A model generated the notes under the pieces. The model was not told the origin of the DNA, ran no database searches, and was given only the letters and a program-made list of their open reading frames with translations. The position numbers were made by a program, and so were the translations under genes. Below are positions 1 to 6,224 of a stretch of DNA of 6,276 nucleotides, piece by piece (within the stretch, counting starts at the first letter, position 1; the number at the start of each line of letters is the position of its first letter). This DNA is from an uncultured Planctomycetaceae bacterium (GTDB lineage Bacteria > Planctomycetota > Planctomycetia > Planctomycetales > Planctomycetaceae). The DNA lies in assembly GCA_937975745.1 (NCBI GenBank), contig CALJUK010000438.1, positions 1 to 6,276 on the forward strand, in the 5' to 3' direction.

Positions 1-1458
1 GACATCATCGCGGAAAAGATCGGCTGCACGGGGAACTCCGGCGGGGGAACGTTGACCGCCTACCTGATGGCGCTGGATGACCGCATCCTGGCGGCTGCAC
101 CGGCCTGTTATCTCACGACGTTTCAACGTCTGATCGAGACACGTGGGCCACAGGATGGCGAGCAAAACATCTTCGCCCAGATTGCCTTCGGTATGGACGA
201 AGCGGACTACGTGATGATGCGGGCTCCCAAGCCGACGCTGGTCTGTGCCGGCCGCCGCGATGCGACATTCGACATCGATGGGACGTGGGAGCTGTTTCGA
301 CAAAGCAAGGAATTCTACTCGCGGCTCGGTTTCCCCGAGCGAGTGGGGATTCAAGACGCCGACCTTCCCCACGGTTTCTACATGCCGCAGCGCGAGGCGG
401 CCGCCCGCTGGATGCACCGCTGGTTGATGGGAAGCGACAAGGCGATTCAGGAAGTCGATCCCGCCACGCTTCCCGATCCGATCAGCGACCAGGAACTGCG
501 GGCTTTGAGCGCGGGGGACTGGACTCAGGAAGAACTCTACTGCTCGCCCGAGGGTCAAGTTCTGCTGATGGACTCGGCCCGGTCGGTCTTCGAGATCAAC
601 ACCGAGCGAGAAAGTGGGCTTCGTCAGAAACGGACTGCCACGTGGGAACAACTCACGCCGGCCGCACGCCGCGAACTCGTCCGTACAACGATCGGCGCGC
701 GGTCAACCGATGCCGAACAACAGCCGCCGGTTGAAGTTCGCGTCGTGGGGACGATCAAGCGGGACGGCTACACCATCGAGAAACTCGTCCTGACACGTCC
801 CACGGGAATTCCGCTTCCGGCGTTGGCGTTTGTCCCCAACAACAACTCGGCAAAACAACCCACTGGCGAAGTCTGTCTGTATCTGCATGGTGTCAGTCTG
901 CAGGCGGATGCGGCAGCGGGCGGTCCCATTGAACAACTGGTCCGCAGTGGGAAGATCGTCCTGGCAGCCGAACTGAGCGGAATTGGCGAGACAGAGACCG
1001 GACACGACAAGCGGGATTACGGACGGGGGAAGTTCGGCCGGGATGTGCAGGAAATCTTCCTGGCCTACCTGATGGGCCGATCGTACGTCGGAATGCGTGT
1101 CGACGACATTGCCGACTGGACCCGTTTCGCCCGGACCTACCGCGCGGCATCCGCCAAGCCGAACACGATTTCGCTGATTGCGATTGGTGAAGCGGCCATC
1201 CCGGCATTGCATGCGGCGGCGATTCGACCAGACGACTTCGCTTCGATCCAACTGCGTCAGATGATCGGTTCGTGGGCCGAAGTGGTCCAGGCTCCGCAGA
1301 CACTTAACCAGGCGGTCAACATGGTGCACGGCGGTCTGCAACATTACGACCTGCCCGACCTGGTAAGACTGGCTGGCGGAGAACGGTTCCAGATCGAAGA
1401 TCGTGTGGACGTGATGGGCCGACCCATCGCAGCAACACAGCAGGGAGCAACTCGATGA
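1..1458 (+). CDS. alpha/beta hydrolase with two tandem domains, 5' end missing
   Basis: The reading frame is open from base 1, so the gene starts upstream; 485 codons are present before TGA. The N-terminal domain keeps a serine-hydrolase triad: G-N-S-G-G (codons 11-15, nucleophile Ser13), Asp87 in GRRDATFDIDG, and His124 in DLPHGF. This resembles the acetylxylan-esterase/prolyl-oligopeptidase-like group, which cleaves ester or peptide bonds. After a linker of about 130 codons, a second hydrolase-like unit begins near codon 288 (LYLHG, His296). Its expected nucleophile elbow reads G-E-A-A-I (codons 396-400), with Ala where Ser should be, so this half is probably not catalytic. The last four bases (ATGA) overlap the next gene, implying translational coupling. 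A TTG at 52 lies after the nucleophile and cannot be the true start. The signal peptide, if any, is outside the window. The family is fairly sure; the substrate is unknown. Confidence 0.85.
   Translation, partial: DIIAEKIGCTGNSGGGTLTAYLMALDDRILAAAPACYLTTFQRLIETRGPQDGEQNIFAQIAFGMDEADYVMMRAPKPTLVCAGRRDATFDIDGTWELFRQSKEFYSRLGFPERVGIQDADLPHGFYMPQREAAARWMHRWLMGSDKAIQEVDPATLPDPISDQELRALSAGDWTQEELYCSPEGQVLLMDSARSVFEINTERESGLRQKRTATWEQLTPAARRELVRTTIGARSTDAEQQPPVEVRVVGTIKRDGYTIEKLVLTRPTGIPLPALAFVPNNNSAKQPTGEVCLYLHGVSLQADAAAGGPIEQLVRSGKIVLAAELSGIGETETGHDKRDYGRGKFGRDVQEIFLAYLMGRSYVGMRVDDIADWTRFARTYRAASAKPNTISLIAIGEAAIPALHAAAIRPDDFASIQLRQMIGSWAEVVQAPQTLNQAVNMVHGGLQHYDLPDLVRLAGGERFQIEDRVDVMGRPIAATQQGATR
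1443..1447 (+). promoter_or_regulatory. Shine-Dalgarno of the M14-family gene
   Basis: GGGAG lies seven bases before the ATG at 1455, inside the end of the preceding hydrolase gene. It supports that start and the coupled translation of the two genes. Confidence 0.6.
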
Positions 1459-2621
1459 CTGACACGAACAAATCCGTTTCAGACTTCACACGGCGGGAGA
1501 TGTTGGCGGCCGGCAGTCTGGCGGTGGGTTCGGTAGCCTTATCGGGCCGGTGGCCGACGGAAGCCACCGCGGCCGATTCGTCAGAACCAATTCAGGGTTT
1601 CTCGACGTATCAGCAGTTGCTCGACGCCATCACGCAGAAGGGACACAAGCTCCACACGCTTGGATACTGTCACGACGGTTCCCCTGTGGTGGCGGTGAAG
1701 GTCGGCGGCGACAAGACTCCGGCCATCTTCATCAGTGCCGGAAGTCACTCGACAGAGCATGCAGGTCCGCTGGCAGCAATCGATCTGCTCGACTCGCTGC
1801 AGACGGACCACGCCGTCTATGTCATCCCCTGCCGCGATCCAATGGGTCTGCAGGGCTTTCGACATGTCCTTGGCTTCGGTCTGGGTGCCGAGCCCGACGT
1901 TTCGACAATGAAAGACGTGGAAGCGTTACTCCGGAAGGAGGGCGAGATTCTCTACGATGCAGAAGGCCGTCTGCTGGTGCTGATCGGTGACTATGGGTAC
2001 GCCAACACGGGCTTCCATCAGAAGGTCGAGAAGGGAGCCCGGTTTCTCGATCCGCTCAAAGGACGGCGGCTGTACTTCCCGTCCAACGATCCCCAAGCGC
2101 CGGGCGCCGGTCCACTGCAGCGAGCCTACACTCAGATCGTCACCCCTGACGGCGAGGTGTTGCACATCAACCGCTTTCACGACACGGCGTGGGCACCCGT
2201 CGAAGTCCGTTGCACGCGGAACCTGATGGCCGAGGTGAATCCTGGCCTGGTCTTCGACTTACACGAATACGGCGGAAGCGACTTCTGGATGTCGGCCCGG
2301 CGGCAGAAGACAGACGAAGATGAGATTTGGGAACGGCGTCTCGCGCACGAGGCAGTTCAGGCCGTCGTTGCTGGAGGTGGGACGCTGGCATCCGAAGAGT
2401 ACAGTCCGGGGAGTTTCTTCGATAAGCTTGAACCGGGCGTCTTCTGGCTGGATGCCTCCAAGCGAGGCGAAGGTTTGAACCTGGCGGACTTCTCCGCGAA
2501 GAAATACGGGCTGGCCTTCACCATCGAGACGGGAATGCGGCAGCCGTTCGCAAAGCGAATCGGCATGCACCGGGCGGTCGTGCAGTCGGCCGTCAGGGTC
2601 TTCGAAGAACGATACGCGTAA
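1455..2621 (+). CDS. Tat-exported M14-family zinc carboxypeptidase-like protein
   Basis: This 388-residue protein is probably a secreted or periplasmic zinc hydrolase removing residues from peptides or acting on an amide bond (M14 carboxypeptidase / succinylglutamate desuccinylase fold). The N terminus is a twin-arginine signal: T-R-R-E-M-L at residues 12-17, a hydrophobic Ala/Gly-rich stretch to about 31, and a likely cleavage site after A37-T-A39. The zinc site is readable: HxxE as His98-Ser-Thr-Glu101, third ligand His270 in FDLHE, and the general-base Glu358 in FTIETG. The loop usually reading NPDG is R127-D-P-M-G131, and about 170 residues separate Glu101 from His270, longer than in compact members. 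The ATG overlaps the upstream stop (ATGA) and has a good Shine-Dalgarno. The next gene starts 29 bases downstream. The M14 assignment is firm from motifs; substrate and true carboxypeptidase activity are not established. Confidence 0.85.
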   Translation: MTDTNKSVSDFTRREMLAAGSLAVGSVALSGRWPTEATAADSSEPIQGFSTYQQLLDAITQKGHKLHTLGYCHDGSPVVAVKVGGDKTPAIFISAGSHSTEHAGPLAAIDLLDSLQTDHAVYVIPCRDPMGLQGFRHVLGFGLGAEPDVSTMKDVEALLRKEGEILYDAEGRLLVLIGDYGYANTGFHQKVEKGARFLDPLKGRRLYFPSNDPQAPGAGPLQRAYTQIVTPDGEVLHINRFHDTAWAPVEVRCTRNLMAEVNPGLVFDLHEYGGSDFWMSARRQKTDEDEIWERRLAHEAVQAVVAGGGTLASEEYSPGSFFDKLEPGVFWLDASKRGEGLNLADFSAKKYGLAFTIETGMRQPFAKRIGMHRAVVQSAVRVFEERYA

Positions 2622-2636
2622 TCACTCCCTGCCGAC

Positions 2637-2642
2637 AGGAAG
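2637..2642 (+). promoter_or_regulatory. Shine-Dalgarno of the SDR gene
   Basis: AGGAAG ends eight bases before the ATG at 2651. A second ATG directly follows at 2654, so the protein may begin with one or two Met; the spacing suits the first. Confidence 0.55.
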
Positions 2643-2650
2643 AGACAACC

Positions 2651-3382
2651 ATGATGGATTTGACCGGGCAGGTGGCTGTCGTCACCGGAGGCAATCAGGG
2701 AATTGGCCGGGCGATTGCATCCAAGCTGGCCGACCTTGGCTGCCGGCTGGCGATCTGTGCCCGTAACGCCGAGAAGTTGCAGGCCGTCGAACAGGAACTC
2801 TCGGGTCGGGGTGTCGACGTCCTGGCTGTTCCGACCGACGTCTCCTGCGAGTCCGCCGTGAAGGACTTCTTCGCGGCGATCCGCGACCGGTTCGGGCGGG
2901 TCGACATCCTGGTCAACAATGCCGGCGCTTTCGACGGCGGGCCGATTGACGAACTCTCGCTGCAGGCCTGGAACAATGTCGTCGGGGCCTGTCTGACCGG
3001 CTCGTTCCTCTGCAGCCGGGAGGCGTTCGGCATGATGAAGCAACAGCGGTCCGGCCGCATTTTGAACATCGGTTCGATCTCGGCCCAACGGCCCCGTGCG
3101 GGAAGTGCCCCCTATGCGTCGGCCAAGTTTGGTGTCTGGGGTCTCACGCAGGCGATCGCAATCGATGGCAGACCGTACGGCATTACCTGTTCGTGTCTGC
3201 ACCCGGGTAACGTCCGTGTCGAACGACGTATCGATTCGGAACTGACATCCGACGCCGAACCCATGATGGAGATGGAGACAATCGCGACGGCTGCGGCCAG
3301 CATGCTGACGATGCCGGCCGATGTGAACTTTCTGGAAGCGATTGTCCTGCCCCGGGATCAGGCGTACCTCGCTCGTGGCTGA
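2651..3382 (+). CDS. short-chain dehydrogenase/reductase (SDR) with atypical active site
   Basis: A 243-residue cytoplasmic NAD(P)-dependent oxidoreductase of classical SDR size. The Rossmann glycine motif T-G-G-N-Q-G-I-G is at residues 12-19, an acidic/Arg coenzyme region follows the second strand (A37-R38), D63-V is the adenine-contact motif, and N89-N-A-G92 is present. The active site shows Ser142, Tyr155 and Lys159 with the usual 13- and 4-residue spacings. The fourth member of the usual Asn-Ser-Tyr-Lys tetrad, seven residues after Trp107 and 28 before Ser142, is Cys114 instead of Asn. L183-H-P-G186 follows the active site as expected. R38 after the second strand hints at NADPH preference, but this is weak. 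It lies 29 bases after the M14-like gene with its own ribosome site and no visible terminator between, so it is probably the last gene of the operon. The substrate is unknown. Confidence 0.9.
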   Translation: MMDLTGQVAVVTGGNQGIGRAIASKLADLGCRLAICARNAEKLQAVEQELSGRGVDVLAVPTDVSCESAVKDFFAAIRDRFGRVDILVNNAGAFDGGPIDELSLQAWNNVVGACLTGSFLCSREAFGMMKQQRSGRILNIGSISAQRPRAGSAPYASAKFGVWGLTQAIAIDGRPYGITCSCLHPGNVRVERRIDSELTSDAEPMMEMETIATAAASMLTMPADVNFLEAIVLPRDQAYLARG

Positions 3383-3396
3383 AGTCTCTCCACTTC

Positions 3397-3426
3397 CGTG
3401 CCCAGCGCAATCTGGCGTGCCCAGCG
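3397..3426. repeat. 11-bp direct repeat, two copies
   Basis: CGTGCCCAGCG occurs at 3397-3407 and again at 3416-3426 (period 19). The second copy runs into the hairpin that follows, suggesting a degenerate REP-like intergenic repeat rather than coding sequence. Confidence 0.5.
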
Positions 3427-3441
3427 AGCAATCGGCTCGCT
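3423..3441. terminator. hairpin between convergent genes, possible bidirectional terminator
   Basis: AGCGAGC (3423-3429) and GCTCGCT (3435-3441) are perfect 7-bp inverted arms around a 5-base loop. The site lies 41 bases after the SDR stop and 61 bases beyond the stop of the opposing gene, where a shared terminator would be expected. No T-run follows on either strand, so a classic intrinsic terminator is not shown; it may instead be a REP-like palindrome. Confidence 0.4.
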
Positions 3442-3501
3442 AAGCACAGCAGCGATCCTACGAAATCCGTACTGGCAGCGAGTCACCCACGCCGTCCGAC
3501 A

Positions 3502-4047
3502 TCAGTTGCAGTCGGCTTCCCAATGGCTGGGTCGATTTTGCGATGGAAGTCGCGATAACTCACGCCGAACGCAACGGAGTCCCATCGTGCAAATCTCGAA
3601 CTCGTCACTCAGTCGACGAAACACTCGCCCCATTTCGTCTTCCGCTTGGTCACCGTACATACTGGCGATTCGGTAAGAGCGTTTCCCCTGTTCGCAGTAA
3701 TCCACCAGATGGTCCTTGCGGTCGGGGGATTTCAAACGAGAGAGAAATTCCGGATACAGACCGGACCAGAACAACGTGAAGTCGCCGATGTGGCGATGAA
3801 GTTCGCGCTGTGGCTTGCCGACCCGTTGCTCGGCCTCCATCATCATTTCAGCGACTTCTTCCAGTCGGCGACCGACTGTGTCGCGAACGCGGAAGACGGC
3901 ATCCATGCGAACAAAGCGGCAGAGCAGCTCGGCCAAGTAGTCCGTCAGAGGCGGATCGGCCACGCCCAACTCCACCTGGAAGGCGTGTTCGGTCAAGGCA
4001 GAGAAAAGTGATTGGAGTGAATGCCCATTGTCAAACGCGGAGACCAT
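3502..4047 (-). CDS. conserved-type hypothetical protein, helical
   Basis: A 181-residue soluble protein of unknown function. I assign no domain. The sequence is charged and likely mostly alpha-helical, with no signal peptide or membrane span. Recognisable blocks are YLAELLCRFVRMDAVFRVRD (residues 37-56), RRLEEVAEMMMEAEQRVG (60-77), HIGDFTLFWSGLYPEFL (86-102), YCEQGKRSYRIASMY (117-131) and VFRRLSDEFE followed by GLRCVRREL (142-164). From memory, similar proteins occur as hypotheticals in planctomycetes; I could not verify this. The start is chosen at ATG 4047 because GGAG (4057-4054 on this strand) sits six bases upstream. A longer frame from 4143 lacks such a site and runs into the repeat unit at 4108 and beyond. 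The gene is transcribed towards the SDR gene and has no same-strand neighbour in the window, so context does not suggest a role. Confidence 0.75.
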   Translation of the reverse strand: MVSAFDNGHSLQSLFSALTEHAFQVELGVADPPLTDYLAELLCRFVRMDAVFRVRDTVGRRLEEVAEMMMEAEQRVGKPQRELHRHIGDFTLFWSGLYPEFLSRLKSPDRKDHLVDYCEQGKRSYRIASMYGDQAEDEMGRVFRRLSDEFEICTMGLRCVRRELSRLPSQNRPSHWEADCN

Positions 4048-4053
4048 CAGCTT

Positions 4054-4057
4054 CTCC
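4054..4057 (-). promoter_or_regulatory. Shine-Dalgarno deciding the start of the hypothetical gene
   Basis: On the - strand the sequence is GAGAAGGAGAAGCTG followed by ATG. The GGAG core is six bases from the ATG at 4047, near-ideal spacing, and is the main reason for preferring this start over the ATG at 4143. Confidence 0.65.
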
Positions 4058-4107
4058 TTCTCTATGGCAATCAGTAGATGCTCACGATTCCTTGTCCCGT
4101 CGAGGTG

Positions 4108-4195
4108 GTGCCCGGTCAGGCCCTCATTGTCCAGTTGAATCACTTGGCCCGCGGCTCAGTGGCGGCTAACTTTCCGTTGCTCAACCCGATCACTA
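4108..4195. repeat. first, degenerate copy of a tandem 88-bp repeat
   Basis: This unit aligns with 4196-4283 at a constant offset of 88 bases. Shared blocks are GTGCC, GTCAGGCC (4115-4122 and 4203-4210) and a 24-base block differing at two sites (4134-4157 and 4222-4245, containing CTTGGCCCGCGGCTC). Past about 4190 it appears shortened: ACCCGATCACTAG here against ACCCGAATCTTAAGG and onward to CACTAG in the second copy. It looks like an older, truncated copy of the same element, abutting the second at CTAG. Confidence 0.6.
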
Positions 4196-4302
4196 GTGCC
4201 TTGTCAGGCCTTAAACTTCGGGTTCAATCGCTTGGCCCGCGGCTCGTTGGCCGCTCCATTCTCGTTTCTCGACCCGAATCTTAAGGTTTGACACAACACT
4301 AG
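4193..4302. mobile_element. MITE-like element, 110 bp, with inverted terminal repeats
   Basis: The two 31-base ends, 4193-4223 and 4272-4302, are inverted repeats matching at 24 of 31 positions; two of the mismatches would be G-U pairs in RNA. Both ends terminate in CTAG, so TA dinucleotides at 4194-4195 and 4300-4301 could be a target duplication of the kind made by IS630/Tc1-mariner transposases. The interior carries CTTGGCCCGCGGCTC and a small hairpin, GCGGC (4240-4244) with GCCGC (4250-4254). No transposase frame is present, so it would be non-autonomous. Family and mobility are inferred from the ends only; a structured intergenic repeat is the alternative. Confidence 0.5.
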
Positions 4303-4770
4303 GCTGCGACGCGACAGCGGTTACAATTCGAAGTGCGTGCCGTTGAAACCAACGTTCGAGACCGTTCAGCTCAAAGGCAGAGCGGGAAATAACAGATTTG
4401 TCGAATTGTGAAAATGCGAATCGGCCAAGACCCGTGGTTGCACGAGGCTGGAAGCAGTTGCTAAACCGGTTGGTGGCGAGTTTTCGGCCAGCATTTTCAG
4501 GACGAAGACGAAGCACACAGAGGTTTTGGAACCCTCTCGAGAAGTGTCCAACCGAAAGCGGCCTTTTGTTATGCTCCGCTGACACGCCGACCATCGGACT
4601 GACACAATTTCTGAACGATTCCAACAGCGGAGTTCACGGATCATTTTCGGTACAAACGCCGAACGCCTGATGGCTTTGAAACCATCTCGTTTGGCATCGA
4701 ATCTACGAAATTTGGCCCGCGATCGTTGGCTACAGAGGCAGCCCGCCTGAGAACATTTGACCAGACGCAT
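4303..4770. other. intergenic region without a supportable gene
   Basis: This stretch is visibly less GC-rich than the genes on either side. Open frames exist on both strands, but they overlap one another, are rich in Ser, Arg and Phe, have no convincing ribosome site, and in one case read through the MITE-like repeat. I recognise no protein domain, RNA gene or clear promoter. A 20-base remnant resembling the repeat core lies at 4711-4731. The region may be decayed DNA or hold an unannotated small RNA; sequence alone does not decide. Confidence 0.5.
4711..4731. repeat. fragment resembling the MITE-like repeat core
   Basis: TTGGCCCGCGATCGTTGGCT (4712-4731) matches the repeat core TTGGCCCGCGGCTCGTTGGCC at 4233-4252 apart from a one-base gap and two substitutions. 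The match is short, so it could be chance, but it suggests a third, decayed copy. Confidence 0.3.
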
Positions 4771-4788
4771 GCGCCGCGGAGCGGGCGC
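4771..4788. repeat. GC-rich hairpin upstream of the beta-CASP gene
   Basis: GCGCCGC and GCGG-G-CGC can pair as a 7-bp stem with one bulged G (4785) around the triloop GGA. It ends 41 bases before the chosen ATG at 4830. It could be a 5' leader structure or a REP-like palindrome; no T-run follows it. Confidence 0.35.
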
Positions 4789-4829
4789 AAGGCAACTTCC
4801 CCTCAAATACCGTGCCCGATGGACATTTC

Positions 4830-6224
4830 ATGAAAATCACGTTTCTCGGCGCGGCCGGCGAAGTCACCGGCAGCCAACATCTGATCGAGACCAGCGATCT
4901 GCGCATTCTGTTGGATTGCGGTCTGTTCCAGGGACGGCGAGCCGAAACGTACCAGAAAAACCGGGAGTTTCGTTGCGACCCGAAGCGATTGGACGGGGTC
5001 ATCCTGTCCCATGCGCATATCGATCACTGTGGCAACCTGCCAGCGCTGTATCGCGCCGGATTTCGCGGCCCGATCTTCTGCACGCCGGCGACGGCCGACG
5101 TGGCTGACATCATGCTGCAGGACAGTGCCCGGATTCAGGAAGAGGATGCCCGCTATCTGGGCAAACATCTGCACAAAGCGCATCCGCCGATCGAACCGCT
5201 TTACACCGTGGAAGACGTGGCGAAGACTGTTGCGCGATTCGAGCCACTCCAATACGATCACTGGCACGAGTTGGGGGAAGGCTTTCGGCTGCGATTTTCC
5301 GATGCAGGGCACATCCTCGGGTCGGCCATTACGGAAATGGAAATTACCGAACGGGGCGAAGTCCGACGGGTCGTCTTTACCGGTGACCTGGGACGCCGCC
5401 ACCTTCCCCTGCTCCACAGCCCGCGCCTGGTGGATGGCTGCGACGTGCTGATTTCCGAATCGACCTACGGAAATCGTGTCCATCCCGATCCGGGCGATCT
5501 TCAGCAGGAGCTGAAGCGGATTCTGCACGAGACGTATACACTGGAAGGCCGCGTGGTCATTCCTGCCTTCAGCCTGGGCCGAACGCAGCAGGTGATCTAC
5601 TTTCTGAATGAGTTGTCCAACGCCCAACAACTCCCGCCGATGCCCGTCTTCGTCGATAGCCCCCTCTCGCGATCAATCACGCGGGTCTATCGCCGTCACA
5701 AAGAGATCCTCAACGACAACGTCGCGCAACTGCTGGAAACCGACAACGATCCGTTCGGCTTCCACGGAATGCAGTTTGTCGCAACCCAGGCCGAGAGCAT
5801 CGCACTCAATCGCCGACAAGGACCGTTTGTTGTCATCGCCGCCAGCGGGATGTGCGAGAACGGCCGCATCCGCCATCACCTGAAGCACGCCGTCAGCGAT
5901 CCCAACAGCACAATCGTGATCATCGGCTTCCAGGCCTACAACACTCTCGGCCGGCGACTCGTCGAACGACGCCCCTACGTCAGAATCTTCGACCGGGAAT
6001 ACCCCCTGAAGGCGCGTGTCGAAACACTCAACGGCCTTTCGGCCCATGCCGATGCGGAAGACTTCAAGTGGTGGTACAAGCACATGGCAGCGACGGGAGG
6101 AATCGGCCAGGCATTCCTGGTGCATGGCGAACCAGAATCCTCACAGGCTTTGGCAGAACTGATCCGCGACGACTGCAATACCGACCCGATCCTCCCGCAG
6201 CAGTTCGATACGTTTGAGATTTAG
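4830..6224 (+). CDS. MBL-fold/beta-CASP RNA metallohydrolase (CPSF73/YSH1-like)
   Basis: A 464-residue cytoplasmic metallo-beta-lactamase-fold protein with a beta-CASP insert and a C-terminal RNA-specificity segment, a probable two-zinc endo- or exoribonuclease. MBL motifs appear in order: Asp29 (LLDCG), H61-A-H63-I-D65-H66, His161 (DAGHILGS) and Asp186 (TGDLGR). The beta-CASP part runs from about 205 to 385 and contains motif A Glu210 (SESTYGNR), PAFSLGRTQQ (245-254), VDSPL (275-279) and ASGMCENGR (338-346). Motif C is His406 in LSAHAD. At the motif B position, His in human CPSF73 (TLAKH), this protein has Arg376 (TLGRR), as I recall for many bacterial members. VHGEPES near the end is typical. 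The ATG at 4830 gives the family-type start MKITFLGAAGEVTGS; an in-frame GTG at 4812 would add six residues. Its ribosome site is weak (GGA at 4821-4823). No operon partner is visible. Confidence 0.9.
   Translation: MKITFLGAAGEVTGSQHLIETSDLRILLDCGLFQGRRAETYQKNREFRCDPKRLDGVILSHAHIDHCGNLPALYRAGFRGPIFCTPATADVADIMLQDSARIQEEDARYLGKHLHKAHPPIEPLYTVEDVAKTVARFEPLQYDHWHELGEGFRLRFSDAGHILGSAITEMEITERGEVRRVVFTGDLGRRHLPLLHSPRLVDGCDVLISESTYGNRVHPDPGDLQQELKRILHETYTLEGRVVIPAFSLGRTQQVIYFLNELSNAQQLPPMPVFVDSPLSRSITRVYRRHKEILNDNVAQLLETDNDPFGFHGMQFVATQAESIALNRRQGPFVVIAASGMCENGRIRHHLKHAVSDPNSTIVIIGFQAYNTLGRRLVERRPYVRIFDREYPLKARVETLNGLSAHADAEDFKWWYKHMAATGGIGQAFLVHGEPESSQALAELIRDDCNTDPILPQQFDTFEI

Noticed and set aside
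703..1344. Long - strand open frame inside the hydrolase gene
   Set aside because: It is antisense to a frame with clear domain structure; long antisense frames are common in GC-rich genes.
2357..3202. Long - strand open frame across the M14-like and SDR genes
   Set aside because: It spans two well-supported + strand genes and the gap between them, and its product has no motif.
4048..4143. N-terminal extension of the hypothetical protein from the ATG at 4143
   Set aside because: The internal ATG at 4047 has a GGAG at ideal spacing, and the extension overlaps a repeat unit whose second copy is non-coding.
3543..4169. + strand open frames opposite the hypothetical protein
   Set aside because: The - strand frame has a strong ribosome site and patterned blocks; the + frames are Arg/Ser/Pro-rich shadows.
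4398..4670. + strand open frame of 90 codons
   Set aside because: No recognisable motif, no clear ribosome site, and it lies opposite other equally open frames; likely chance.
4669..4686. Small inverted repeat GATGG/CCATC
   Set aside because: Only five pairs around an eight-base loop, expected by chance in a region this size.
4676..4704. Promoter-like TTGAAA with a downstream hexamer near 4699
   Set aside because: The -10 position does not resemble TATAAT and planctomycete promoters are poorly defined by this pattern.
4211..4806. Two overlapping - strand open frames (4211-4624 and 4366-4806)
   Set aside because: They overlap in different frames, have low-complexity Ser/Arg-rich products, no good ribosome site, and the first reads through the MITE-like repeat.
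4812..4829. GTG at 4812 as start of the beta-CASP protein
   Set aside because: It adds six residues before the family-type MKITFLGAAGEVTGS start and has no better ribosome site.
4803..5630. - strand open frame of 275 codons opposite the beta-CASP gene
   Set aside because: The + strand frame carries the complete set of metallo-hydrolase motifs; the antisense product has none.
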